Part shown: piece by piece, positions 44,059 through 56,024 of the stretch
How positions within the stretch are numbered: position 1 is the stretch's first letter
Layout: each line of letters starts with the position of its first letter
Assembly: GCA_016630955.3 (NCBI GenBank)
Contig: CM049993.1
Location: 1,612,001-1,676,000, forward strand
Origin: Didymella arachidicola
Taxonomy: Eukaryota > Ascomycota > Dothideomycetes > Pleosporales > Didymellaceae
Length of the DNA: 64,000 nucleotides
Reading direction: 5' to 3'
Position numbers and translations under genes: made by a program
The notes under the pieces: generated by a model
Told to the model about the DNA's origin: nothing
The model's database searches: none
Seen by the model: the letters and a program-made list of their open reading frames with translations, nothing else

Positions 44059-46892
44059 ATGGAGCACACCACAGGCGCATTCACCAACATGAGTTCCTTT
44101 CTGCCCTCGCCTGCAGACCTGCTCATGGTCTTCCCACGGCTCTTCGACAGAGCCAGCTCTCTCGGCGACATGCTGCGTGGTGGTGGCAGCATCATTGCCG
44201 AGCCCACCACGGCCAATCTCACCAACGGGACCACGGCGACCGCTGCCGCCAAGTTTGCTCAGGAATCTGTCGCAGCAGCTGCAGCGGCAGCTTCTGGTAC
44301 AACAGATGAGATTAGCATGTTTCAGGCCTTCAAGAACGTGGCCAGCTTCTTCAGCTACATCACGTCGAAGTGGGCCATCGCAACATTTGCTATTGTACGT
44401 GTTGCAGCATGATCATCCTATGAGCACAACTGACTCTATATGTCCAGGCCATCCTCTTGAACCGCACCCAGTTCTACGCCTCCAGCAGAGTGCCACTCTC
44501 CTTCCACCGCCTGTACATACGCCTGGCCCTTTACATCGCGCCCTTGATGCTGTTCGCCCTCCAGAACCTTAACATAGTCAGAGCCATACGATGCCAGACC
44601 TCTCCAGGCTGGTCCGAGATGCAATATGGAACACCGAGGAGATACTTGAGTACTGATTTCAGCGGAGAAGGAGGCTTTCTCTACACCACGGCGTCTAAAA
44701 TACTGTCCTGGGAGAGCACAGCCGAGTCTTGTGCACTCGTTGGAATGCTGCCTGGGTCTGCAGATACGACACGAGCCAATGGATCGCTAGCTCTCCTCTG
44801 GCCCCTCTTCTTGTCTCTTGGCTTTGGCCAATTTGTAGAGACAATGGTCTGCGCTCTCCAAGGTCGGCCGCCTGTTCAAGAGGTCGGCATGACCATCTTT
44901 GAACACTCGCTGGCCTTCGCTGAAGCCGAGGCAGTTGTCACCAAGCCACTAACCATCCACTCGGCACGCTTCAACCAGCCAAAGAACGTCTTGGTTCCCA
45001 ATGGATCCACAGTCCTGGTGCCCCGTTCTGGTCTGAACAGCATTGCTAACGTTCCCCCCGAGGTCCTGTTGGTCTCGCTCATTTCTGGCATCAGTCATTT
45101 CACCAGTAATCTTCTGGCTATTGCTGGAGTGCGCTCACGGTACCGCCTTGTCACCACTGCGATCTGGGGTTTTGCGTATATGGCGACCTTCGTCTGGAGC
45201 TTTTTTCGACTGGCTGAAGCTATTGCAGAATCCGACAATCCCGTTGGTCTTCTCCGATTTCCTACTGTTTGCATTATTGGTTTCATCCCGCATCTTCTCA
45301 TCATGGTCGGCATCGTCGCCTGTGGCTTCATATATCTCTTAGCTTTCCTCATCACTGTCGCAGCTCCTCCAGCTGGCCAACCAGCCGCAATGACCTGGAG
45401 AGAACGCTTCGAGGTCGCTTACAATAATCTGCATGCCAACATCCACTTATCATCTACAGCACCTATCACGATAAGCTGGCATGAGGACTTCTACACCGCA
45501 ATTCTCAAGGTCGGATTTACTGTGCTTACCGCAGCGAGTGAAGCTGTCTTCCTGAATGAGGGCACCAGAATCAACGTCCATCCAATGACCTTTCTTGAAA
45601 AGAAGAGGCTCAAGGAAGTCCTGGATCGCCGGCGACAATTCAGACAGACCTTGACGGGCGTACCAGATGAGCTTCAAGGCGAATTTCTTGCTCCAGGCGT
45701 TGGTGTAGAGGATAAGCCGAACCCTGATACTTCACCGGAGGCCGCGACATCCGGCTACGCTCGCGAGCGCAAGACGCGGAGCCTCAACGCTGCGCCTGGA
45801 GCTGCCAACGCTGGTGCGCAGGGTGATCCTGCCGGACTTCAACGCCGGAGAGGGCGTTTCTATATGACTTGGCAATTATTCAAAGGCATAGGGCGACTGC
45901 TCATACTCATCCATGCTAGGCTCACGATCGCGATGCTGCAAAGGATGAGAGTCGGATACCGCCCCAGATGGCTAAGGCGCCTAGCTGGGCCTCGTCCGAC
46001 CAAGGAGCCTTCGCAGTCATACAACAACCGACAGCGCCGCGCCGCCTCTGTAGATGCTTGGCTGACTTTGGACGATCGATCGCGTGTCCGCCTTGACAGT
46101 CAGTTTGACGCAGAGGCTTTCGCAAAGGACAGACTACGTCAGACTAGTTTTCTCGATGCACCGAGTCCTGCAGAGGCTGACGAGCGTGTTGACGACTACA
46201 TGTATTCTTGGTGGCGCAACGGCGGTCGGTTCGGTGATGTGGATGGCAGTAGCGACTATATTCCTCCCCCCGACGATGACACTACCAGCTTGATCTCGTA
46301 CGCCACGACTGACAACGAGTGGTCAGACCATGAGGAAGATGGTCAGCGGACACCGACGCGCGAGACCTACCAGCGTGGCCGAGAAACTACCCCAACGGAA
46401 AGTGCCATCGACCTGTCACGACTCTCTGCCCTCCTCGACCCCAAGACTAAGGAGGACAAAGAGGAAGCGAAGCTGCTCTCTCGACACCTGCAAAGTCCAC
46501 AGATTATGACACGATCTCGCTATCGTAAAGTTCTTGATCAGGACCAAGCCAAGATCTTAACAACATCACGTTATCGTCTGGAAACAACGGCTGGAATGAC
46601 ACCAGACGAAGAGGAGCAGCTGCTGGAAGATCTCATCCTGAACAAGAGGAAAGCTACTGCTCCGCAAAGCTCAGGTGCAGGAGGCAGCTGGGACACTGGA
46701 GCCGAAGGTATGGGATCGGAAGGTCCACAGTGCGTAGTCTGTCAGCTAGAGCCCAGAACGGTCCTCGTCTGGCCGTGTGGGTGTCTCTCGCTTTGCGATG
46801 AATGCCGTGTGGGCTTGGCCAGCAAGAATTTTACAGCTTGCGTGTGTTGTAGGACCAAGGTGGTGGCGTACTCCAGGTTGTACGTGCCGTGA
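44059..46892 (+). CDS. Multipass RING E3 ubiquitin ligase, Asi1/Asi3-like
   Basis: Exons 44059-44394 and 44448-46892 (53-nt intron, GTACGT...CTGACT...CCAG) give 926 aa. At least five hydrophobic segments: FFSYITSKWAIATFAIAILL, LALYIAPLMLFALQNL, ALLWPLFLSLGFGQFVETMV, LVTTAIWGFAYMATFVWSFF and IIGFIPHLLIMVGIVACGFI. A long cytosolic or nucleoplasmic region with an acidic Asp-rich part follows. The last 50 residues form a RING: CVVCQLEPRTVLVWPCGCLS, then CDEC and CVCCRTKV, a C3HC4 variant of the type found at the C-terminus of yeast Asi1 and Asi3. The Asi complex sits in the inner nuclear membrane and degrades misplaced membrane proteins. The assignment rests on topology, RING type and remembered similarity of fungal Asi3-annotated proteins. 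Confidence 0.8.
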
Positions 46893-47417
46893 ACCAGCAT
46901 ATACTCTACACGGGTGGTGTTTCAGAAAGACTTCCATTTGAACAAATGACATCAATTGTATTGCGTACATTGTACCTTTGTTGCTGCTCCATTTCTGTGA
47001 AGGCGAGATGAACGTTTGATTTTCTGTGCGATTCTCATCAATAACCAGACAATGCGAAAATCAATAGCTTCCGTAAGGCTGCATTGCATCATAAGTTAAG
47101 GTAACAACAGACTACAAGTTTTCTCTCAATATTAGAGTGAACCAATACTCTTGCTCAAGCATACTAAATGAGGCATCCACAAGTGAGGCGCAAAGGCCGA
47201 CCCCAATTGATGCTTATTATGCTGATGCGCGGTGAGGTTCAACGGAATATGGCGAGAAAAACGTCCCAAGGTTCTGCGTCTTCTCGTCTGCCCCACTATT
47301 TAAGCTCCCGCCTCTAGCCAGAAATGGGCCAGCTCCCATAATCCCTGCACAAAAGTTGCTCCGCAGTTCTCGAGCTCATGCAAGCCGTTTGCGCATCACT
47401 CACACGACCCGGAAGCT
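46893..47417. other. Spacer between RING ligase and URB1
   Basis: A/T-rich non-coding sequence for about 400 bp, then a promoter-like segment with a possible TATTTAA element at about 47297. No gene seen. Confidence 0.5.
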
Positions 47418-50400
47418 ATGGGCAAATGGACGGACTCCGAGGGCGGCGCGAGCGGTGCGCATGCCAGCAAGTCACAGAGAGATGAAGCCCGGCATGAACG
47501 CACCTCGCCCCGCCCGAATGGCGCGGTCGCGGAGGAGATACACAGTGGGCGCGACTTGCAGAAGGCCTTGTACTTTGACCAGAACGCAACAGCCGACTTC
47601 CGTAACGGTATGCGCTACCACTTTGATACCCTCAGTATATGCGACTAACATGCATAGGCCTGAGTACCTTTAAGCGATTCCTTGATTCAATCCTGTATGC
47701 GACCGACGACCATGATGTGCCCCGCCGGCGAGCCATACTCCGCGAGTACCTCAACACACAAAAGGGCAAAAGCCAGGACGAAAAGCATGAGACACTGCTG
47801 CCAAACTTGATCCAAGCTTGGGATTGGGCGGCCGAGACCAACTTTGACGCGATCCTCGCCCAAGTCACCGCTGCGCTCGCGCTGCTTTTCAAGGTCCTTT
47901 CTAGTTCCGCCGAATTGACGGAGTTTGGCACTCTCCTTGCAAAGACGATCCTGCAGCCTTCAGTCGCTCGTCGTCTCGTACGCAGTACCTCGGCTGCCTC
48001 CAGCAAGGAGAATGTCATCTCGCCTGCTCTCAGACTGCTCACTGAGCTCACCAGGTTCAATGAAGGCGCGCACGCCAGGGCTGTGTATTCGAAGAAGGAT
48101 TTCACATTAGAGCCTAGGATACTGGGAAGAAACATTGCGCTATGGAAGGAACACAAGGGCATGTCAGTCGCGGACATGCACAAGAGGCCAAGCGTCAGGA
48201 CGACAGCAATCCGCTACTTGCTTACCCATCTGAGGCTTCAGGACGAGCGCGCCAAAGTCGAGATCCTCTCAAACACGAACATCACACGAGCCGTTTTCGA
48301 TCACCTCAGTACCGATCCGCCGTTTCTCATCTCCGAGATATTCGATGTCTTCACCAACCACGTCTTCCAGGACAAGACCGTGCCCCGTCAGACCAAGAGT
48401 CGCATTCTAAATGGCAAAACCCTATCCCGCATCGCCGGTCTCTACAATTATGATCTGGAGGAGGGTTCCCTGACGGAGGGCCAAAAGGCCCCAGAAGACC
48501 TGGCTCACGAGTTCCTGTGTATGGTGTGCACAGACCCAGCCTATGGTGTAATGCTGCCATCGAACGGCTTCTACCCATCTGTTAGGGACGACGAAGATGA
48601 CGATCTTGACCACACGACCGACAATAGCCACGATTTCGGAGTAGAGCCGACAGAGGCGGAGATTCTCGAGAGACTCGGCCGGGTGCGGAACGTCATCCTG
48701 TCTGAATTCATACAAAGTCAGCGCCCGTACGCAAACACATCTCACCAGAAGCTGGTCATCGAGATCTTCAAAGCTTCACCAGAACTAGTTGCAGACTACT
48801 TCATCAAGCGAAGAGACTTCAACTACGACCCCAAACTCACATCCACCTGGATAGGATACTCTGCATTCTTGTTTCAGACCATACAACTTCCGGTACCGGC
48901 GTATTTTGGCGTCAAGAAGAACTACCGCAGTCAACCACCTCCAGTTGCAGCTATGATTCAAAGCGTTCTGCCGCAACCGCTGAATCAGCAGGTACTCACC
49001 AAGTGTCTGAACCACAGTTCGGACATGGTCCAAATGTTTGCGATTCGCGTGCTCATTGTCGCTCTGCAGAAGCTGCGAAGCATGGTGCAAGAGCTGCTTG
49101 AAGCGGCGACAGTCAAACCATCAAAGCAGTGGAAGCAAGCATCACAGCGCCTTATCGCTGAGTTTAGTCGTCGATGTCCCACATTTCGGACGGTCTTCCT
49201 AGCGACAAAGAAGCCCGGGCTTCAGAGCTTGAAGCGAGAGTCGCTTACCAGGCTGCTGAGGCTTTACTACGAGGTCACCCCTCAAGCAGCATTACAAGAG
49301 AACTTCGATTTCTCACTACCACTATGTAACGCATTGATCGAGGTCGAGAAGCCATCTGACTCACCCGAGGATACAGCGCTTCGCGTTATGGAGCTGGAAC
49401 ACTGGATCCAGGTGGCACGACACTCGCCCGCGATGCGCTGGTGGCAGAAGCCCAAGACCCTACAACACTCTCCTTTCGTCACACTGCTCAGACTTCTCGT
49501 CACTTCCAAGGACAATGAGCTGTATAGCGGTGTCAAATCGCTGCTTGACGCAGTCCTGCGGGATCGAGAAATGCTGCAGGATGAAACATCGCCTAAGGCC
49601 CTCGATGCGCTCATTGCCAGTCTCGAGCCTTCTGCTGGCTCGGTGCCGTCGCTCGAAGTGCTCGACTTCCTTGATGGCTGCTTCTCGCGCCTCATCAACC
49701 TCAACACGCAAATCAAATACTGGGATGAATTCCACACAATGTGCTGGAAGGCATCGCTGGCACAGGTTGATGTAGGTCCTTTCAGCCTTCTGCTGATGAC
49801 CCTGGTCGAGCAGTGGCCCTTCAAGGGCGGCGAGTCAGCGACTGGCCCTGCTGCAGAGGCTCTTGCTGGGTGGCTTTCGAAGCTACTTTACCTCTTCAAC
49901 TTGATAGGCGAAGACGAGACAGTGTTGAGGTTGGTGCGCGACAGTCTGGTCGAGTCAGCCGGCAAGGCCTACAAGGAGGTCTTGCAAGACGCCTTCCTCT
50001 GGAAGATGTACAAAGCACGTGCCAAGGAGGCCCTCAAGCTGGCGACCGGCGCTGACTTCAGTGGTTCGGAGCGCTCCAGCGCATCTCCTGTCCCACAGAC
50101 AGAGGCTGCAGCACCTGCCAGGACCCCTGTAGTGGTGGACTTGGAGCTCCCACCACAAGAAGACGAAAAGCATACTGGACTTACGCGCTGGCGCAAGAAG
50201 GAGACTGAAGAAGCTATAGAAGACGGAGATATCGGCGAGCTGATTCTCTGCCTGTGTTCGAAGCATCAGGAGATTCGCATCCAAGCCATCACCAACGTCC
50301 GCCAGTTGATGGCAGCGGTCGGCGTAAGTAGATCCGCTGATGAGTGTTCTCGTGTCGTTGCTAACGCGATACAGGTCGACTCTCCAATTTACGTTCTACT

Positions 50401-50995
50401 TGGCGAGACTCTCGAGTCGCTCGACGTGACCGGTGCCACACCGTTCCCATACGTCGCCGGTGTTTTCGCAGCCCGCAGCATCAAGGTTCTTGTCGACCCA
50501 ACGCATGTCGTGTTCAGCAAGATTAACAGATTCCTTACTGCGGCGCCAGAATGGCAGGTCGATTTCCTACCGCGAAAGCTGTTCCGAAGCATCGTTGCAT
50601 CCGAGCCCGATGAAGATGCAAGCTACCACAAGGAGGTTGAGTGGTTCCTGGAATACCTCATCGACGGCCTCAGGACAAGCAGGGACATGGAGGTTTTCCG
50701 CAAGTCCAATATCTTCGAGCAGTTGCTGAGCTTTTATGAGAGCAGAAGCTGCAACGCACACTGCAAAGAGAAGATCATTAGGCTGTTGCTGAGGGCAGCG
50801 GCGGTCGGCGGCAGTACAACTTTGATCACAAGGTGTGGTTTGGTAAGCTGGACCCAAGGGTGTCTGGCAAACCAGGACCCCAGGCAGAAGATGCTCAGGG
50901 CCCTGGCGCAGAGGGTGTGGGAGACATGTGATCAGGGGAGGGTGAGCGAGTGGAGCAGTGGAACCATTACAGGGCCTGCTGGCGGCTCGGTATGA
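47418..50995 (+). CDS. URB1: Nucleolar pre-60S biogenesis protein Urb1/Npa1
   Basis: Exons 47418-47607, 47658-50323 and 50375-50995 give 1158 aa. Intron 1 is 50 nt (GTATGC...GACTAACATGCATAG); intron 2 is 51 nt and its removal would not change the frame, but GTAAGT, GCTAAC and ACAG make it convincing. The N-terminal domain matches the Npa1 family: LSTFKRFLDSILYAT, RRAILREYLNTQKG, LLTELTRFNEGAHARAVYSK, FDVFTNHVFQDKTVPRQTK, SFLQ-like helical repeats, and SEFIQSQRPYANTSHQKLVI. The rest is an alpha-solenoid with no catalytic motif. Urb1 acts in an early Npa1 complex with Dbp6 during 60S subunit assembly in the nucleolus. The C-terminal part (LVSWTQGCLANQDPRQKML) also fits. Length is typical for Pezizomycotina. 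Confidence 0.9.
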
Positions 50996-51892
50996 ACCAG
51001 GAAAGAAGGTTCTAAGGGAGTTATTGCTATTGCTATGCACGTATAATCGGAGTTTGGCGCTCAAGCATTGTAGGCGCAATATTGCATTCTCAATCAAGAA
51101 GGAGCTTCTATAAACCCTGATATCTTGCAAGAACGAGAGTACTGAGACCCAGGATCAGAAAAAGCAACACATCACAACCCGCCTGCCTGCCAAAGGAACA
51201 TGGCTGACTCGATGTAGACTTCACCACCAGGTGGTGAAGTGTGGTGAAGTGAAGGTGCTCCTTCTGCTCTGCAATGACGTCCGCAACGCCAAGGCTTCCG
51301 TTAGTGCGGCCTTTGACAGCGTGCACCCCATCGCCAGTCTGCAGCCAGTGCGAGACACATGACAACAAACAGTCGCTTTTATTTGTAAACCCTCCGCTAC
51401 ACCAGGCGCCAGAAACAACTATCAGAACATTCACAATTCCATCCAATTACACGCAGTGTTGCAGGGCGAAAGCGCAAGAGCTTCTCCGCTTTTCACTGAC
51501 GCCTCAGTGCAGGGGTGTTTCTAGGTTCGACCACCCTGTTCAAGCCCAGCTTTGAGCTGCGCCCACCTCGAACAACAACAAGCACATTGCGACTGCCATA
51601 CTGACTGAGACCCGCAAACAGATCAACAGTCACCACTGCTCACCTCGACGCTGCATGTGCACACCGCCCTGATCGCACCACTATACGAGTACCACGAAAG
51701 CGGGCCGGGAATTAGCAGCTATTCGCGCATCGAGCGCTACGCGTAGGCTCTGCTTTGAGGCAGTCGCCCTTCCATCGCTACGACACTACATACATACGCA
51801 TCGTTACCCACTGCAAGAATATCACATTAGAGCCTGCATCCTCCCGCCTGCCCCACCTCACCCTCGGCCAGTATCAACCACCGGCCGCAAGG
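50996..51892. other. About 900-bp spacer with a perfect inverted repeat
   Basis: Upstream of the 4E-T-like gene; no supported ORF. Contains the inverted/direct repeat described separately at 51218-51250. The final 250 bp are CA- and CT-rich leader sequence. A non-ATG frame from 51755 is contiguous with the gene but its first ATG is at 51893. Confidence 0.5.
51218..51250. repeat. 11-bp inverted repeat plus a direct repeat copy
   Basis: ACTTCACCACC (51218-51228) and its exact complement GGTGGTGAAGT (51230-51240) are separated by one base; a further direct copy of GTGGTGAAGT follows at 51241-51250. It may be a dimeric regulator site. Confidence 0.75.
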
Positions 51893-54496
51893 ATGAGGTA
51901 CACGCCAGAGCAGCTAGAAGGGCTGAGGCAGTCGCCGCTGGTGAAGAAACCAGATGGGCTACCATCTATCCTGCAATGGATGGACGTGCCTGCCGAACAA
52001 AGCAATAACAACAACCACACCGCCAACAACGGCACTGCCCGCCGGACTCGAGGCACACGAGATGGAGAAGGAGCGACCGCCGAGCATCGCACGGACCGTC
52101 CCCTCATCAACCCTATGGGTCAGTTCGGGAGGCGTCAGAGCATGCGTAAGTCTGAAGGCCCAGGCCTGGTCGCTGCCATTAACGCGCTCTTTGTAGAACC
52201 GGGCGAGGAGACGGTGCTTGGCCCGCCGAAGCTTAACTTTACATCAGCAGCACGCGCAGCGAAGAACACAGGTGACAAGCAGGAGCGCACGGGCATCATC
52301 TCGACCGACGGCGATCAGCTAGGCGACAGATTTCCCCGCGACAAGAACGAGCGGTGGTCTCGCGACGGCGATCGAGATCGCAACCGAGAGAGGGGCCTCA
52401 CAAATGGTCGACGCGGTGCACGAGAGGACGGCGAAGGGTGGACAAGTGTCAAGGGCCGCAAGAGCTTGGGTCAGGAAGACTTCGAGCGCTTCCAACGCAA
52501 CGGTGACCGAGGCGACCGCAACGACCGCAATGATCGCAACCGAGACAAGACTGAAGGTGCTTTGGAGGACGATGCTCCCCCACGACGGGGTCAGCGTGAC
52601 CGCAACGACCGCACCGAGCGCTGGGGTCGTCGTGATGAGGCCAGGGAGGAGGGTTCCAAATTCGGGGGTGGCGTGCAAGGCGGTTGGCGTGAACGAACGC
52701 AAGCACCGCAACGTGACCAGCGCGAACGTGGAGATCGCGACTGGGATCGCGGCGGCATCAGAGGAGGGGAAGAAGACCCCGAGTGGTTGGACACAAAGGT
52801 TGAGAAAAAGAAAGAGCCACAGATGAAAACACAAGCAGACTTCGAACGCTGGAAAGAGCAGATGCGGGCCAAGGACACACCAGCTGAGGAGAAGAAGCAG
52901 GATTCTCTCGCGGAGCCTGCGACCGCGACCGGTATTGCTGCGGCTCCCATGTTCACTGCACCGGTGCATACGCCGACAGCAGCTGAGCCCACGCAAGGAA
53001 TTCTCTTTGGCAATTGGGGCAACGTCAAGGGTGCAGACGTTGGCCAGGACGAGTCTATCAAGGTCAAGCCAAAGCCTGCAAAGGCATCCAAATTCATGAG
53101 CATGTTCGCAAAGCCTGAAGAGCCAACGGCACCAAGTCCGGTTCCCGGCCTGGCACCTGCGTCGCCCGCGCCTCGTGCCAATGAAGACCAGCAAGGCTTT
53201 CAACGCATCCTGCAAATGCTGGGGCAGGTCAATGTCGGCGCTCCTCAAGCGCCACCACCGAATCAGCCGTCACCACCAAATGGCGTTCGGGGCCACGGAG
53301 GCGGCATCTCACTAGACTTTCAACAGTCACCGCCGCCCGAGCTCCAGAATAACAGGGCACCACCAAACCGGACTGTGGAGCAGCAGAGCATTCTGCAGAA
53401 CATCTTGGGTCCTCGCCCAGCTGCGCCAGAGTCACGGCCGTCACAACAGTCCCGCTTCAACGCTATGTCCCCTGATAACCACCACGGAGATCAGTTCGCG
53501 CCTCCACGACCTGAGTCTGGACGTCAAGAAGGGCAATCGCCGTTCCAGCAGCCCCCTATTCGCAACGCCACCCCACAAGATGCGAACCTTGCTGCGATCC
53601 TGAACAGTCGCGCGCGAGAGGATGCCCAGCGTGACAATGGGCAACGCGACTTCTTGCTCAAGCTTATGCAGCAGCCACAAAACACTCCTCCGCAGATGAT
53701 GAATCAGAACCTACCTCGAGGCGGTCCACCAATGAACATGTTTGATAACATGCAGCATGAGCAGCGTGGTCCACTTCAGCAGAAGGGACGCCCAGGGTTA
53801 CCGCCAGGTTTCATGGATGACCCTCGCATGTTCAACGAGAACGACATGATGCGCCAGGAGGCTCAGCGTAGGGAGCAGGAGCTTCGTCAGCAGCTCAATA
53901 TCCAGCAACAGCAGCAACAGCAAGAGTTACGCAACAAGAACCAACGTATACCGATGGGCTTCCCAGGTCACGAAGACCCCACCCTTGGCCTGCAACGCCG
54001 TAATACCGCAGGCGAGATCCCTCGGCAAATGACTAACATGGGCATTCCGTCTCAGCAGCATCCTGACTTGCCTTTCATCGGTGGTCGCGGCCAGCCAGGA
54101 ATGCCACCAACACCTCAGGATCGGCCTAACATCGCCCCTCCCCCAGGTTTCGGAGGTCCCATGCGCCAGCCACCAGGCTTCGGTGGTCCCAGCCCACAGC
54201 AACAAATGGGTCCAGGAGGACCAAGCTTTTCCGCCGGTAACACCCCACTCGGAGCCCACCCTCCTGGTCTGCCCCAACTCGGTGGCGGTAGCATGCGCGG
54301 TATGCCGCCAGGCTTCCCTGGAGCTCCCGGCGGTAACGGTATGCCCGGCCCGCCCCAAGGCTACTTCCCGCCCCCACCACCGGGGTACGGCGGTCCTCCA
54401 GGTATGCGTGAGGACCCCAACATGATGTTTGGATTTGGAGGCGCTGGTCCGAGGCAGCAGCAACAGGGCCGTCCCGGGCCACCAAACATGTACTAG
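51893..54496 (+). CDS. eIF4E-binding protein of the 4E-T type (disordered)
   Basis: Single exon, 867 aa, start MRYTPEQLEGLRQSPLVKKP. The opening resembles the 4E-T N-terminus, where a YxxxxL element docks on eIF4E; here Tyr and Leu are present but the next residue is Glu instead of a hydrophobic one. A later EEDPEWLDTKVEKKKEP matches the conserved DPEW segment of 4E-T, and GFQRILQMLGQVNVG and QQSILQNILGPRPA look like short helical motifs. The rest is low-complexity: RD/RN-rich (RGDRNDRNDRNRD), Pro/Gln-rich, a Q9-type stretch and Gly/Met/Pro repeats at the C-terminus. 4E-T proteins repress translation and link eIF4E to decay factors in P-bodies. Function is inferred from these short motifs. 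Confidence 0.68.
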   Translation: MRYTPEQLEGLRQSPLVKKPDGLPSILQWMDVPAEQSNNNNHTANNGTARRTRGTRDGEGATAEHRTDRPLINPMGQFGRRQSMRKSEGPGLVAAINALFVEPGEETVLGPPKLNFTSAARAAKNTGDKQERTGIISTDGDQLGDRFPRDKNERWSRDGDRDRNRERGLTNGRRGAREDGEGWTSVKGRKSLGQEDFERFQRNGDRGDRNDRNDRNRDKTEGALEDDAPPRRGQRDRNDRTERWGRRDEAREEGSKFGGGVQGGWRERTQAPQRDQRERGDRDWDRGGIRGGEEDPEWLDTKVEKKKEPQMKTQADFERWKEQMRAKDTPAEEKKQDSLAEPATATGIAAAPMFTAPVHTPTAAEPTQGILFGNWGNVKGADVGQDESIKVKPKPAKASKFMSMFAKPEEPTAPSPVPGLAPASPAPRANEDQQGFQRILQMLGQVNVGAPQAPPPNQPSPPNGVRGHGGGISLDFQQSPPPELQNNRAPPNRTVEQQSILQNILGPRPAAPESRPSQQSRFNAMSPDNHHGDQFAPPRPESGRQEGQSPFQQPPIRNATPQDANLAAILNSRAREDAQRDNGQRDFLLKLMQQPQNTPPQMMNQNLPRGGPPMNMFDNMQHEQRGPLQQKGRPGLPPGFMDDPRMFNENDMMRQEAQRREQELRQQLNIQQQQQQQELRNKNQRIPMGFPGHEDPTLGLQRRNTAGEIPRQMTNMGIPSQQHPDLPFIGGRGQPGMPPTPQDRPNIAPPPGFGGPMRQPPGFGGPSPQQQMGPGGPSFSAGNTPLGAHPPGLPQLGGGSMRGMPPGFPGAPGGNGMPGPPQGYFPPPPPGYGGPPGMREDPNMMFGFGGAGPRQQQQGRPGPPNMY

Positions 54497-56024
54497 GAGC
54501 ATTCACGCCCTCGCTCTCCCGCCACTTCTCGTCGTCGACTATCTCAAATATCTGACATTAACGAGCTCGTTTTGGACTCCTGGCGGAAAATCGCAGAAGC
54601 TCGTCAGGAGATGGCAGAGGCTGATCGAATCATCGCCGATAGAAAAGAATCTCGCCGGCGTCTCAAAGAAGAGGTCTATCTTTGGATGAGTCGTCATTCG
54701 CCGTCTCTTCGCTAGCCCTCGTCTTCTTACTCGTTCATACCAATCTGCTGTGTTGTTGGCTTGAGCCTAGCGTGGAGTCTGGAATCTGTATATCCTGGGT
54801 CGCATCAGCATCGTCAGGTCCCCGGCGTTCTTCTGCTTAGAAACGGGATTCAATGTGCTGTACTATCGCTCGAAAAGAGCTGGGGCGATGTGCGTTGGCT
54901 AGGCTGAAGGGATGCGCGCTGAGCGGGTCAGAGCGGGCGTTGGTAAATAACGAAAACTTGAATGGTCATCATGACTTGACGCCAAACCACATACCCTGAA
55001 CACCTTCTGATGCCTGCAGGCTCTTGGATAAAGGCAAATCCACTGTATCGACACCATGTGTACTTCATAAGCACATCATGACGTGAAACATGCGTGCACC
55101 CTCCATTCCTTCACTGATGAACCCCAGGCGTTCGCACTGCCACGTTGAACGCCTGTTCCTTGGATACGTGCAAGGCTATGGGGCTGAACGCATGTCTCAA
55201 TTGGTTGTCTCGGATCTGTCGAGCGTTGACGACTAGGCTGGACGCACGACTCCACCAGATTCGCTCCTGCAGCCTCACCGGTCGCCTTGTATATCGTGTC
55301 ACATGATTGTCTTCCTGTCCCCACAACAGCCAATCTGATATTTGAGTCGTTAAAACTGGTCTGGTATCCCAATGCTGTCTATAAGAAACCACGAAAGGGG
55401 CAAAACAGATGGTGGCGCGTGATCAAATCAGAGAGTCCTTCAATTGAGGGACTCTGCAAGGCCCGGTTCACCACACACAAGATGATGGACCCGCGCAGTA
55501 TATATTTATACAAGCGCTGCTAAAGTTAAGGTCCAATTTCAATCACACGCAAGTTTATACTCTCGTCCCTCCTGTTTCCTACCTCGAAATACCTGACGCT
55601 ACCATTATGTGTTGTTCTCTATTCGGGGCCCTCTATCACACCTTCTGCCCCCGCATGAAGCTTCCAAGGATATTCGTATGGCGTAGAGGGTAGGTCAGAT
55701 TTGAAGATGCAAGACAGCCACTGACGGGACCAGAAATGGCTCGGACGACGAATTCTGCAAGGTACCTCCTTCCCTTCCGGTGACTGCCTGCACGTGGACT
55801 CCAAACCACGGCACCGGGACCCTTCTCTCATCACTAATACCTGTAGATTTGCTCCAAGAAATCTACCTCCTGCGAGCATCGCCAACATTAGCCTACATAC
55901 CTTGCTCTGCGCATATCGAAGTATTCACCGCAATGGACGGTGGTTGACACCATACGCACACGACACAAGCACTCGGAATTTTTTCATTCTTCCATATTGT
56001 TTCTAGACGGCCGTACGGCTTTGT
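54497..56024. other. About 1.5 kb with no supported gene
   Basis: The first part is probably the 3' UTR of the 4E-T-like gene. Beyond it are only overlapping frames under 100 codons on both strands, with no domain, tRNA or repeat that I can see. Confidence 0.45.

Noticed and set aside
52319..53248. 309-codon minus-strand frame rich in Leu/Cys
   Set aside because: Antisense to the Arg/Asp/Pro-rich part of the 4E-T-like gene; the hydrophobicity is a by-product of that codon use.
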